A DNA stretch of 64,000 nt, taken from contig NZ_JGVW01000060.1 of NCBI RefSeq assembly GCF_000687455.2, forward strand, positions 1-64,000, given 5' to 3'. Positions within the stretch are counted from its first letter, which is position 1, and every line of letters starts with the position of its first letter. This stretch comes from Burkholderia sp. lig30 (GTDB lineage Bacteria; Pseudomonadota; Gammaproteobacteria; Burkholderiales; Burkholderiaceae). Shown here piece after piece: positions 27,149 to 35,003 of this stretch. The position numbers were made by a program, and so were the translations under genes. The notes beneath the pieces are model-generated. The model ran no database searches and was not told the DNA's origin. It saw only the letters and a program-made list of their open reading frames with translations.

Positions 27149-28108
27149 TTAAAACAATTCCAGTTCACCCGAGTCGACCATCGGCCCCACGTCCTGCTCC
27201 GACTCGGTGAAATCCTCGGGCGACCAGCTCAGGCTGAACACGAATCGCTGGTCGACGCAGACCGACTTGCCCGACTCCGGATCGGTCACCCAGTACTTGA
27301 AGCAGAGTTGCGGGTACTCGCCGCCGAACGAGATCGTCTTCTGCTTGTGATTGACGATCAGCGGCACCTGCACCGGATGACGCGCGAGCGCCTCGGCATC
27401 GCCGAGATAGCGGTTCTTGAACGCACCCCAGACCAGGTTCGTCAACTCGCCGAGCATGCCGTTCAGCTCGCGGAAATCGGGCGGCGCGCCGTCCGACTCC
27501 ATCTCGCCGAGCAGGTCGAGCATCGGCTGCTCGCTCGTCTGCAGCAGCATGTAGCCGCGGCACCATGCGCTTTCTAGCGCGATCAGGCTGAACACCTCGC
27601 CGAAGATGATCTGGTCGCGGACGATGCAGGGCGTCTCGCAGCGCACCGTCATGCCGGGGAAAAGCGCGTCGAGCCGCGCCTCGGTGATTTCCGCGATGCC
27701 GCGCACGAGCGCGTTCGGGTAGTCGAGGCTGAAGATGTATTCGTCGATCATGCGACGCAGCGGCGTCATGTCGTCCGCAACGTAGGTCGCACAGGCGGCG
27801 CGGGCCAGCGCATCGGGCAGGCCTTCGCTCGACGGCTCCGAGCCGCGCCGCAGGATGATCGGCAGCTCCGGTCGCAGCGCGTCGATCTGCGTCGCGACGA
27901 TCGCGCTTTCCTCCACCGAGCCGCCGTAATCCTCGGCGAGCAGGATCGCGCCGAGATCGATGTTCGAGCGCAGCACATTCAACAACCGGTTGCGGCGCAC
28001 TTTCAGGCCGATCAGGTTGTGGTCGTCGCAAAAGCGCTTGATCGCCTCGACGTGCACCGGACTGTCGTCGAGCACCAGCACCTTGCTGACGGGTTTGCCT
28101 TCGGTCAT
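27149..28108 (-). CDS. Degenerate receiver domain fused to CheX-like phosphatase domain
   Basis: A 319-residue protein. Residues 1 to about 125 are receiver-like (KVLVLDDSPVHVEAIKRF), but the usual Lys region reads TYVADDMTPL with no Lys, and IILRRGS replaces the Thr/Ser switch, so it is probably a pseudo-receiver. From about 150 a CheC/CheX-type domain carries ExxN (Glu221 and Asn224 in GELTNLVW), the motif that dephosphorylates CheY-P. It ends DSGELELF, nearly the same tail as the next CheX protein. The start was chosen at MTEGKPVSKV; it follows the CheX stop by 29 bp. Confidence 0.88.
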   Translation of the reverse strand: MTEGKPVSKVLVLDDSPVHVEAIKRFCDDHNLIGLKVRRNRLLNVLRSNIDLGAILLAEDYGGSVEESAIVATQIDALRPELPIILRRGSEPSSEGLPDALARAACATYVADDMTPLRRMIDEYIFSLDYPNALVRGIAEITEARLDALFPGMTVRCETPCIVRDQIIFGEVFSLIALESAWCRGYMLLQTSEQPMLDLLGEMESDGAPPDFRELNGMLGELTNLVWGAFKNRYLGDAEALARHPVQVPLIVNHKQKTISFGGEYPQLCFKYWVTDPESGKSVCVDQRFVFSLSWSPEDFTESEQDVGPMVDSGELELF

Positions 28109-28137
28109 TTCCGGTTCTTCCTCGCGTTCGGATTCGG

Positions 28138-28671
28138 TCAAAACAGTTCGAGTTCGCCGCCCGATTCCACGGCTGCGGTGTCCTGCGCGTAGAAGTCGAC
28201 CGGCGCGTTCGCGCAGATGCACAGGGTCGCGCCAAGGCGCACGGCGTCGCCGACCGTCACGTCGAATGCGGCGAGATGATGCGGCGCGAGCGCGTGCATC
28301 GCGTCGATGCTCGCGCTGCCCAGCAAGTACGGCGTCGACATGCCCAGGTCGGGGAAATGCTCGATCAGCGCCTGGTTCATCGCGCCGCAGCAGAGGTTCG
28401 CGACCTCCATGAACGCATCCTGAATCGACCGCTGCGCGGTGGCGCCGAAGTAGGCGCGCGTCGCGTCGTCGTCGCGGAACCGCAATGCGAGCAGCAGCCG
28501 GAAATGCAGCGACGAAATCGTCAGCACCACGGCATGGGCGTCACGCGCGGCCGGCCGCGCATCGCCGGCGGCCGGCACGATCGCGCACGTGCCGCCGTCC
28601 AGCACGAGCCGCGTGCGGGCCGCGTTGAAGAAGATGCGCTCGACGCTGTCCTTCGCCTGCGCGCTGATCAC
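28138..28671 (-). CDS. CheX-like chemotaxis phosphatase
   Basis: A 177-residue protein starting at GTG, with AAGGAG seven bases upstream and a four-base GTGA overlap with the MCP-like gene. The DxxxExxN phosphatase signature is present (Asp85, Glu89, Asn92 in IQDAFMEVANLC), so it should hydrolyse CheY-phosphate. It ends ESGGELELF, matching the C-terminus of the REC-CheX protein encoded next. CheX is rare in beta-proteobacterial chemotaxis loci, which normally rely on CheZ. Confidence 0.88.
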   Translation of the reverse strand: MISAQAKDSVERIFFNAARTRLVLDGGTCAIVPAAGDARPAARDAHAVVLTISSLHFRLLLALRFRDDDATRAYFGATAQRSIQDAFMEVANLCCGAMNQALIEHFPDLGMSTPYLLGSASIDAMHALAPHHLAAFDVTVGDAVRLGATLCICANAPVDFYAQDTAAVESGGELELF

Positions 28672-29423
28672 GCCTGCACTCCTTGCAGCCGCTCGCGCAG
28701 CTGGCCGCTCAGTTGCCCGGTCAGCATCTCGACGGTGCCGAGCGCCGCGGTGATCATCTTGCCGCCCGCCTGAATGTCCTGGAACGTCGCGGCCGTCACC
28801 AGGTCGTTCCGGTTCAGGCTGTCGCGGTAGCTGTTCGACAGTTGCTGCGAGCGCGCCGCGAGGGTTCGCACTTCGCTCGCCACGATCGAGAATCCGCGCC
28901 CGGCCGCGCCGGCGCGCGCCGCCTCGATCGACGCGTTCAGCGACACGATCGACACGTGTGCGACGATCGAAGACAGCTCGTGGTTCTTCGAGCGCATGTC
29001 CTGGTTCTGCGTCGTCAGCGAGATCATCTGCTCGTGCCAGCGCTCGAACGTGCCGGACAGGCCGCGCAGCCGCCCTGCCTCCTGCTCGATCCGCTCGGCC
29101 ATCGCGAGCAGCGCCGCCTGCTCCGACTGCGCCGCCTGCAGCGCGTCGCGCCGGGCGTCCGCCTCGGCCGACTGGCGGGCGAGCGCGTCGGCGAGCTCGC
29201 TTTCCTTCTGCGTCCATGCTTGCGCGTCGGAGGCGTGCGCCGCCTGCGCGCCGCTCGCCTGCGCCTCGGCGTGCGCGAGCGCTTCGCGCAGCGCCGCCAT
29301 TTCATTTGCCGCCTGCGCAGCCAGCCGCTTGCCGCGCGCGTGGTACGCGAGCGCCGCCCCCAGCCATGCCAGCAGGCCGCCGGCCAGCACGGCCGCGATC
29401 GTCCATCCCGTCTGCACGCTCAC
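28668..29423 (-). CDS. Short methyl-accepting chemotaxis-like transducer
   Basis: A 251-residue protein with one N-terminal transmembrane helix (about 8-27), a long Ala/Gln/Glu-rich coiled coil (about 30-115) and an MCP signalling tip (about 163-190: NASIEAARAGAAGRGFSIVA then SEVRTLAARSQ). It lacks a periplasmic sensor, HAMP domain and a C-terminal CheR/CheB tether, so it would sense from the cytoplasm or act as a scaffold. It overlaps the kinase gene by 4 bp upstream and CheX by 4 bp downstream. No CheW is encoded to link it to a kinase. Confidence 0.9.
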   Translation of the reverse strand: MSVQTGWTIAAVLAGGLLAWLGAALAYHARGKRLAAQAANEMAALREALAHAEAQASGAQAAHASDAQAWTQKESELADALARQSAEADARRDALQAAQSEQAALLAMAERIEQEAGRLRGLSGTFERWHEQMISLTTQNQDMRSKNHELSSIVAHVSIVSLNASIEAARAGAAGRGFSIVASEVRTLAARSQQLSNSYRDSLNRNDLVTAATFQDIQAGGKMITAALGTVEMLTGQLSGQLRERLQGVQA

Positions 29424-31825
29424 TCCGTCACGCCGGCTGCTGCCGTGCCCATACGCGTGTCGCCGTCGCCGCGCGTCGCGTCGAAGCCCACGCTGTCCAC
29501 CGCGAATGCGTCAGGCAGCGACACGACCGTCTGGAATGCGCGATACGATGCGCCGCGCCGGTCGTCCGTGAAGCGCAGCGCGATGTCGCCGCCTTCGCGA
29601 TTGAGGAAATTACGCACCGCGTCCATGCCGACGCCACGGCCCGACACCTCCGTGACCGCGCTGGCCGTCGAGAAGCCCGGACGGAAGATCAGCTCGGCCA
29701 CGGCCTCGTCGCTCATCGTCCGCTCGGTGTCTGCATCGATCCAGCCGCGCTCGCGCGCAATGCCGCGAATCCGGTCGAGCGCGAGCCCGCGGCCGTCGTC
29801 GGCGAGCGTGATCTGCAGCATGCCGCCGTCGACGCCCGCTTCGATGTCGATCGTGCCGGCCACCGCCTTGCCGTTAGCCTTGCGTTCGTCGGCAGCCTCG
29901 ATGCCGTGATCGATCGAGTTACGCAGCAGGTGCACGAACACGTTCTTCAACGTGCCGCCGATCTCGCTGCGCACCCGGTAGCCGTTGTCGTCGATCCGCA
30001 CCTCGGGCACTTCCTTGCCCAGCTCGGTTGCCAGCGACGGCAGCGATTCGAGCACGCCGGCCAGCGCCTCGTCGAGGCTTTCCGTGCCGAGCAGGCTCAG
30101 CATGTTGCGCACCGAGTCGCGCGCCGCACGCCAGTCCGCGGCGTTCGCGGGGTCGATCCCGTCGAGTACGCGCAGGCTCTCGCTGATCTGCGCACGCTCG
30201 ACCATCAGGTAGTCTTCGGCCGGGCTGCCCGCCACTGCGCCGCCGCGGCCGAGCGTGACTTCGTTGATCGTCGCATAGCTGTCCACTGCCTCGCGCACCC
30301 GCACGAGATCGTCCATCAGCGCGTTGCGGTCCCATTCGCGCGCGGCATCGGCGTTCTCGTGGCGCAGCGCCTCGTAGGCCTGCTCCGCTTCGTGCACGAT
30401 GTTCGTCAGGTGCTGCAGGCTGTACGTGCGGGCATTGCCCTTGATCGTATGCATGTTGCGGAACAGCGCCGCGACCGCCGTGCTGTCCGCGCAGTCGTTC
30501 TGGCGGATGATGTGCTCGTTCTCGTTGATGAAGCCCTTCGCGCTGTCCACGAAGTGGTGGAACTTGTCCTGGCTGATCGACAGGATCTCGCCGATCATCT
30601 CCAGGCGGCGCTGCTGCTCGCCCGCCTGCGCGGTCAGCTCGCGCAGCTCGGTGACGTCACGCACGCACAGCATCAGGCGCACCACGGTGTCGGTATCGTC
30701 GGTGATCGCCGACCAGCTCAGGTCGAGCCACTTCTCGCGCCCGTCCGGCATGCGCTTCGCGACTTCGTTGACCAGCAGGTGCGCGTTGAACTCGAAGTTC
30801 ATGCTGTCCTCGCCAAGGCACGCGAACATCGCCGCCTCGACCTGCGAGCGCGCATCCGAGCCGAGGCTCGAATCGTCGAACACGAGCTCCATCAGCGGAC
30901 GGGCGGCGATGTTCTTCGTTTCGAAGATGTTCTCCAGATACGCCGAGTATTCCGCGTGCACGACGCCGCCGTTCACCACGGTCAGGATACCCTGCTGCAT
31001 GTTCTGCAGCATCGCCTGGATGTCCGCGGTCTTCTGCTTCAGCTGCGCGGCGTTTTCCTGGATCTTCTCGATCATGCCGTTGAACGCGACGATCGAGTGG
31101 CCGATCTCGTCCATCCGGCCGACCGGCACGCGCCGCGTGAAGTCCTGGCTCGACGCGATCTCGCTCATCATCGTCTGCATCCGGCTCAGCGGGCGCGTGA
31201 TCTGGCGATACAGCACGAAGCCGAGCGCGGTCAGCAGCACGATCACCGTGCCGGCGACGCCCGCGATCGCGGTCGCCGTCGTCGACAGCATGCCGTTCAG
31301 CGCCTGGATCGCGTCGTCCTTCTGGCGGTTCTTCTCGACGCGCAGCGCTTCGACGATCCCTTCCAGTTCGTCGCGATACTGCGCGACGTTCGCGAACAGG
31401 TAGGCCTGGGCCATCTCGGTCTTGCCGTCGGCTTTCATCTTCGCGGTGTCGCCGATCGCCGAGAAATAGTTCGTGACGCTCTCTTTCGCCTGCGCGACGA
31501 GACCTTCCTGCGCATGGCTCGCGGCCGACCGGGCCTGCACGTCGAGCGCCGCGCGCAGTGCCGCCTGCTTCGCCTTCAGCTCGTCCTGCGCCTGGGCGGC
31601 CATGTTGCTGTCGGGCGCGTAGATCAGCGTCATTGTCGCGATCTGGATGTCCTTGACGTCGGACACGAGATCCGCGGATGCGAGTGCGCTGGGCACGATG
31701 CCCTGCGTAACCTGCTTAACTTCGGACGCGCTCTTGCGCGTCTGGTAGACGGCGTAGACACCGATCGCCGACAAGGCGAGAAATGTCAGGACGACAAGCA
31801 ACGTGATGCGATGGCGAATGGTCAT
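29420..31825 (-). CDS. Membrane-bound HAMP-PAS-Hpt-HATPase histidine kinase (CheA-like)
   Basis: An 801-residue protein. Order: TM1 (about 7-27), a helical periplasmic four-helix-bundle MCP-type sensor (30-185), TM2 (186-207), HAMP (207-260), PAS (about 268-395), a CheA-type Hpt domain with phospho-His459 in MHTIKGNARTYS, then an HATPase domain with N-box Asn635 (HLLRNSIDHG), G1 DDGRG (677) and G2 GRGVGMDAV (729). No C-terminal CheW-like P5 domain follows. It thus merges receptor and CheA kinase in one chain. First gene of the operon; a sigma-28-like -10 lies about 75 bp upstream. Confidence 0.92.
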   Translation of the reverse strand: MTIRHRITLLVVLTFLALSAIGVYAVYQTRKSASEVKQVTQGIVPSALASADLVSDVKDIQIATMTLIYAPDSNMAAQAQDELKAKQAALRAALDVQARSAASHAQEGLVAQAKESVTNYFSAIGDTAKMKADGKTEMAQAYLFANVAQYRDELEGIVEALRVEKNRQKDDAIQALNGMLSTTATAIAGVAGTVIVLLTALGFVLYRQITRPLSRMQTMMSEIASSQDFTRRVPVGRMDEIGHSIVAFNGMIEKIQENAAQLKQKTADIQAMLQNMQQGILTVVNGGVVHAEYSAYLENIFETKNIAARPLMELVFDDSSLGSDARSQVEAAMFACLGEDSMNFEFNAHLLVNEVAKRMPDGREKWLDLSWSAITDDTDTVVRLMLCVRDVTELRELTAQAGEQQRRLEMIGEILSISQDKFHHFVDSAKGFINENEHIIRQNDCADSTAVAALFRNMHTIKGNARTYSLQHLTNIVHEAEQAYEALRHENADAAREWDRNALMDDLVRVREAVDSYATINEVTLGRGGAVAGSPAEDYLMVERAQISESLRVLDGIDPANAADWRAARDSVRNMLSLLGTESLDEALAGVLESLPSLATELGKEVPEVRIDDNGYRVRSEIGGTLKNVFVHLLRNSIDHGIEAADERKANGKAVAGTIDIEAGVDGGMLQITLADDGRGLALDRIRGIARERGWIDADTERTMSDEAVAELIFRPGFSTASAVTEVSGRGVGMDAVRNFLNREGGDIALRFTDDRRGASYRAFQTVVSLPDAFAVDSVGFDATRGDGDTRMGTAAAGVTE

Positions 31826-31899
31826 GTGTACTGCTCCCCGTAACGATCCGGATTCAACCGCGTGCGCGTTCTATTGAATATGAGTTGGCGCGCGGCGAA

Positions 31900-31925
31900 T
31901 TATCGGCGACGGGTTATGACCGTTA
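31900..31925 (-). promoter_or_regulatory. Sigma-28 (FliA)-like promoter for the chemosensory operon
   Basis: Reading leftward, the exact flagellar -10 GCCGATAA occupies 31907-31900. TAACGGTC lies 10 bases upstream (31925-31918; 5 of 8 matches to TAAAGTTT, one base short of ideal spacing). It leaves a leader of roughly 65-70 nt before the kinase start. The -10 is perfect and the -35 weak. Confidence 0.5.
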
Positions 31926-31987
31926 TATGACTATGGCGGAATCGATTTTTCCAAAAAAAGAGACAGTTTATTCGGGCACGAAAACCC

Positions 31988-32014
31988 TAAAGTTTTCGGA
32001 AACTCTGCCGTTAA
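31988..32014 (+). promoter_or_regulatory. Near-consensus sigma-28 (FliA) promoter, rightward
   Basis: TAAAGTTT, eleven bases, then GCCGTTAA: 15 of 16 positions match the enterobacterial FliA consensus TAAAGTTT-N11-GCCGATAA at exact spacing. It faces away from the chemosensory operon and toward the TonB receptor gene 580 bp away. The nearest convincing transcript end is a T7 run at 32088, so the product may be a small RNA. Confidence 0.6.
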
Positions 32015-32020
32015 CTTTCG

Positions 32021-32094
32021 TCCACCATTCTCGCTGACCCTTGCGACGCAGCGTGAATCGCGTGCCGCGGCCGGGTGTGATGCGCGCTTTTTTT
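32021..32094 (+). ncRNA. Candidate FliA-dependent small RNA
   Basis: Starts about seven bases after the sigma-28-like -10. GCGTGC (32060) can pair with GCGCGC (32082-32087, one G-U pair), directly followed by seven T (32088-32094), a plausible intrinsic terminator. No open reading frame fits. The RNA of about 74 nt is purely predicted from promoter plus terminator. Confidence 0.3.
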
Positions 32095-32363
32095 CATTCG
32101 CGCATGCATCGGACGATATGTACCACGCCGTAAAACGTTTGCAAATAATTAACGCTTGCATCGCATTCAATTCGAAATGATTTTGCGAATGGCGGCGTGA
32201 ATGCCGCCAACTTTCATCCGGCGACCGGCTGGCCGCCGGATCGCACGCGCCCGCCCCACCGGACAGCGCGCACGTCGGCACAACCGGCAATTCGCTCCTC
32301 CGCACCCTGTCACGCCGCCCTGCCCGATCGCACCCCACCACCACAACCGCACGGGCCATCGCC

Positions 32364-32419
32364 GCATCCCGCATCCCGCATCCCGCCTCTCGCCTCTCGC
32401 CTCTCGCCTCTCGCGTCCC
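32364..32419. repeat. Heptamer tandem repeat upstream of the TonB receptor
   Basis: Eight consecutive 7-bp units: three GCATCCC, four GCCTCTC and one GCGTCCC. The array lies about 180 bp before the receptor start and 75 bp before the Fur-box-like site, in a 770-bp gene-free gap (31826-32595). Apart from the sigma-28-like promoters and the sRNA candidate I see nothing else in that gap. A second heptamer array lies on the other side of the receptor gene. Confidence 0.9.
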
Positions 32420-32495
32420 TGACGCATTTTTAAATCCCCACCGACGTCGTGTGTTTACACAAACACTACATACCCCTACAATCGCAACCGCTAAC

Positions 32496-32514
32496 GCGAA
32501 TCATACTCATTTAC
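32496..32514 (+). promoter_or_regulatory. Fur-box-like site
   Basis: GCGAATCATACTCATTTAC matches 13 of 19 positions of the Fur consensus and lies 82 bp before the receptor ATG. Iron-dependent repression of a siderophore receptor is expected. Confidence 0.5.
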
Positions 32515-32595
32515 ATTGTTGCGAGAGATTGCCATTTGTGCCGGCAGTCAACCTCGCAGCCGCACAAACCGATCACCGTCACTTCCTTTTTCTCT

Positions 32596-34836
32596 ATGCC
32601 TGCCCAGATCAAGACGCGGCCTCGCGCCCTCGTGTCGGCGCTCTATTGCTCCGTTTTCCTGACGCCGCTCATCGCCGCCGCCGAAACGGCGCCCGACACG
32701 CCGGCGCAGACCACCGCACCGAATCCGGCCGCCGCGACGGCCGGCACGCTGCCGACGATCGCGGTCACGTCGTCGGCGCTGTCCGAGATGCAGGTGCGCC
32801 GCTCGCCGTCATACAAGTTCACGGCGCCGCTGATCGACACGCCCCGCTCGATCACGGTGATTCCCGAGCAGCTGATCAAGGAAAAGGCCGTCACCACGTT
32901 CGCCGACGCGCTGCGCTCGGTGCCCGGCATCACGTTCCTCGGCGGCGATGCCGCAGCCAACCCGTCGGCCGACCGCCCGGTGATCCGCGGCTTCGAATCG
33001 CGCAACTCGATCTTCGTCGACGGCATGCGCGACTCCGGCCTGCAGAACCGCGAGACGTTCGCGGTCGAGCAGATCAGCGTGATCAAGGGCCCGGATTCCG
33101 TCTACGCGGGACGCGGCTCGGTCGGCGGCAGCATCGACATCGTCACGAAGACCCCGCAGAACGACAATTTCGTCAACGGCAGCATCGGGCTCGGCACCGA
33201 CAGCTACCGGCGCGCGACCCTCGACGCAAACCACAAGCTGAACGACGCGACCGCCGTGCGCCTGAACGTGATGGGCCACAATGCGGACCAGGCGGGCCGC
33301 ACCGACGTCTACAGCAAGCGCTGGGGCGTCGCGCCGTCGATCGCGTTCGGCATGAACACGCCGACCACGGTCACGATCAGCTACTACCATCTGAACAGCT
33401 ACGACATGCCGGACTTCAGCGCGCCGTTCCGGTCGACCGGCGGCACGCCGGTGCCGACCGACCGCGGCCAGTTCTTCGGGCTGAACACGCGCGACTACCG
33501 CTACGGCCAGACCGACACCGGCGAGGTGCGCGTCGAGCATCGCTTCAACGACGACTGGAAACTGAAGAACACGACGATGTTCGGCCGCTCGACGCTCGAC
33601 TACGTCGCGACCAATCCGCAGATCCTGGCCTCGAACCCGAACCTGCTGAGCCTGCAGGCGAAGAGCGGCAAGTACGCGACCAACGGCGTGTCGAACCAGA
33701 CCGAGATCACCGGCCGCGCCAGCCTGTTCGGCATGCAGCACACGATGACGGCAGGCGTGGAATTCAGCCTGGAGCAGAACCGTTACGAGGGCTATTACGT
33801 GTCCGACGCGGCGGGCAACAACATCCGCACGGGCGGGCCGTGCACGGTCGCCTACAACTGCACGACGCTGTCGGGCGGCTGGAACCCGAACAACCCGTGG
33901 ACCGGCAACATCGTGCTGAACGGCGACAAGAGCTTCCCCGGCCCGGCGACGAACACGCGAACCACCACCGCGTCTGCGTATCTGTTCGACACGGTGAAGC
34001 TGTCCGAGCACTGGCAGTTCAACGCCGGGCTGCGCTTCGACCGCTACGACATCTCCGCACAGCAGTCCGGCGCGGCTGACCTGTCGAACACGTCGAACCT
34101 GTTCAGCTACCAGTTCGGCCTCGTGTTCAAGCCGGTCAGCAACGTGAGCTTCTATACCTCGTACGGCACGTCGTCGAACCCGCCGGGCGCAAACGGCGGC
34201 CTCGGCGGCGGCACCGACCAGATCACCGCGACGAACCAGGACCTGTCGCCGGAACGCACGCGCAACATCGAGATCGGCGCGAAGTGGGACGTGCTCGACG
34301 AGAAGCTGTCGCTGACATCGGCGCTGTTCCAGACCGAGAAGACCAACGCGCGCGTGAGCGACGGCCTCGGCCACACGATCAACGCGGGCACCCAGCGCGT
34401 GCGCGGCGTCGAACTGGGCTTCGCGGGCAACGTGACGAACAAGTGGCACGTGTTCGGCGGCTACTCGTACCTGAACGCGGTGACGACCGACGCCGGCCCG
34501 GGCAGCCCCGGCGCGTCTGGCCTGCCGATGGTGATGGTGCCGAAGCACAACTTCACGCTGTGGACGAGCTACGACGTCATGCCGAAGCTGACGATCGGCG
34601 CGGGCGCCACCGTGATGAGCAAGATCTATGCATCGGTGTCGCCTACCGTGTCGAAGTGGACGCCGGGCTATGCGCGCTTCGACGCGGCCGCGACCTGGCG
34701 CGTGAACAAGACGATGGACCTGCAATTGAACGTGCAGAACCTCTTCAACAAGGAGTATTACTCGAGCGCGTACCCGATCTACGCGACCTGGGCACCGGGC
34801 CGCTCGGCGATGGTCACGCTCAACTTCTACCAGTGA
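32596..34836 (+). CDS. TonB-dependent catecholate siderophore receptor, Fiu-like
   Basis: A 746-residue outer-membrane receptor. A signal peptide (about 1-30, LVSALYCSVFLTPLIAAA) precedes a plug domain (about 75-185: DTPRSITVIPEQLI, FADALRSVPGITF, PVIRGFESRNSIFVDGMRD, VEQISVIKGPDSVYAGRGSV) and a 22-strand barrel ending AMVTLNFYQ. The order and wording resemble Fiu/PiuA-type catecholate receptors. The start MPAQIKTRPRAL begins the signal peptide; a 49-residue upstream extension is not plausible. A Fur-box-like site upstream supports iron control. No siderophore biosynthesis or ABC transporter genes are nearby. Confidence 0.92.
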   Translation: MPAQIKTRPRALVSALYCSVFLTPLIAAAETAPDTPAQTTAPNPAAATAGTLPTIAVTSSALSEMQVRRSPSYKFTAPLIDTPRSITVIPEQLIKEKAVTTFADALRSVPGITFLGGDAAANPSADRPVIRGFESRNSIFVDGMRDSGLQNRETFAVEQISVIKGPDSVYAGRGSVGGSIDIVTKTPQNDNFVNGSIGLGTDSYRRATLDANHKLNDATAVRLNVMGHNADQAGRTDVYSKRWGVAPSIAFGMNTPTTVTISYYHLNSYDMPDFSAPFRSTGGTPVPTDRGQFFGLNTRDYRYGQTDTGEVRVEHRFNDDWKLKNTTMFGRSTLDYVATNPQILASNPNLLSLQAKSGKYATNGVSNQTEITGRASLFGMQHTMTAGVEFSLEQNRYEGYYVSDAAGNNIRTGGPCTVAYNCTTLSGGWNPNNPWTGNIVLNGDKSFPGPATNTRTTTASAYLFDTVKLSEHWQFNAGLRFDRYDISAQQSGAADLSNTSNLFSYQFGLVFKPVSNVSFYTSYGTSSNPPGANGGLGGGTDQITATNQDLSPERTRNIEIGAKWDVLDEKLSLTSALFQTEKTNARVSDGLGHTINAGTQRVRGVELGFAGNVTNKWHVFGGYSYLNAVTTDAGPGSPGASGLPMVMVPKHNFTLWTSYDVMPKLTIGAGATVMSKIYASVSPTVSKWTPGYARFDAAATWRVNKTMDLQLNVQNLFNKEYYSSAYPIYATWAPGRSAMVTLNFYQ

Positions 34837-34855
34837 CGCCCGCGCCTTCCGGAGG

Positions 34856-34878
34856 CCGTCCGGCCACATCCCGGACGG
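34856..34878 (+). terminator. Hairpin after the receptor gene, possible terminator
   Basis: CCGTCCGG and CCGGACGG pair perfectly around a 7-base loop, 20 bp after the stop codon. No U-run follows, so this is a weak or rho-assisted end at best. Confidence 0.35.
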
Positions 34879-34927
34879 TATCCGGCGGCGCGATTCCCGG
34901 CGATGCCCGGCGTGCGTGCCGCGCGAC

Positions 34928-35003
34928 GCTCACGCCTCACGCCTCACGCCTCACGCCTCACGCCTCACGCCTCACGCTTCAGGCTTCAGGCTTCAGGCTT
35001 CAC
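34928..35003. repeat. Heptamer tandem repeat reaching into the DUF2891 stop codon
   Basis: After a partial unit come six GCCTCAC units, three GCTTCAG and one GCTTCAC. The last unit contains the stop codon of the leftward DUF2891 gene (35000-35002). Gain or loss of units inside the array would not change that protein. The variant units resemble those of the upstream array at 32364. Confidence 0.92.

Noticed and set aside
32081-32106. ATGCGCG/CGCGCAT hairpin with a T-rich loop near 32085
   Set aside because: The T-run sits in the loop, not after the stem, so this pairing is not a terminator; the upstream GCGTGC/GCGCGC stem was preferred for the sRNA end.
32364-32419. CRISPR array
   Set aside because: The repeats are contiguous 7-bp units without spacers and no cas gene is present.
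32197-32433. Small plus-strand frames between the sigma-28-like promoter and the receptor gene
   Set aside because: They translate the heptamer repeat region, have Pro/Ser/Ala-rich low-complexity sequence and lack ribosome sites.
32809-34869. Long minus-strand frame opposite the TonB receptor
   Set aside because: It is the antisense shadow of a recognisable receptor gene and has Arg/Val-rich shadow composition.
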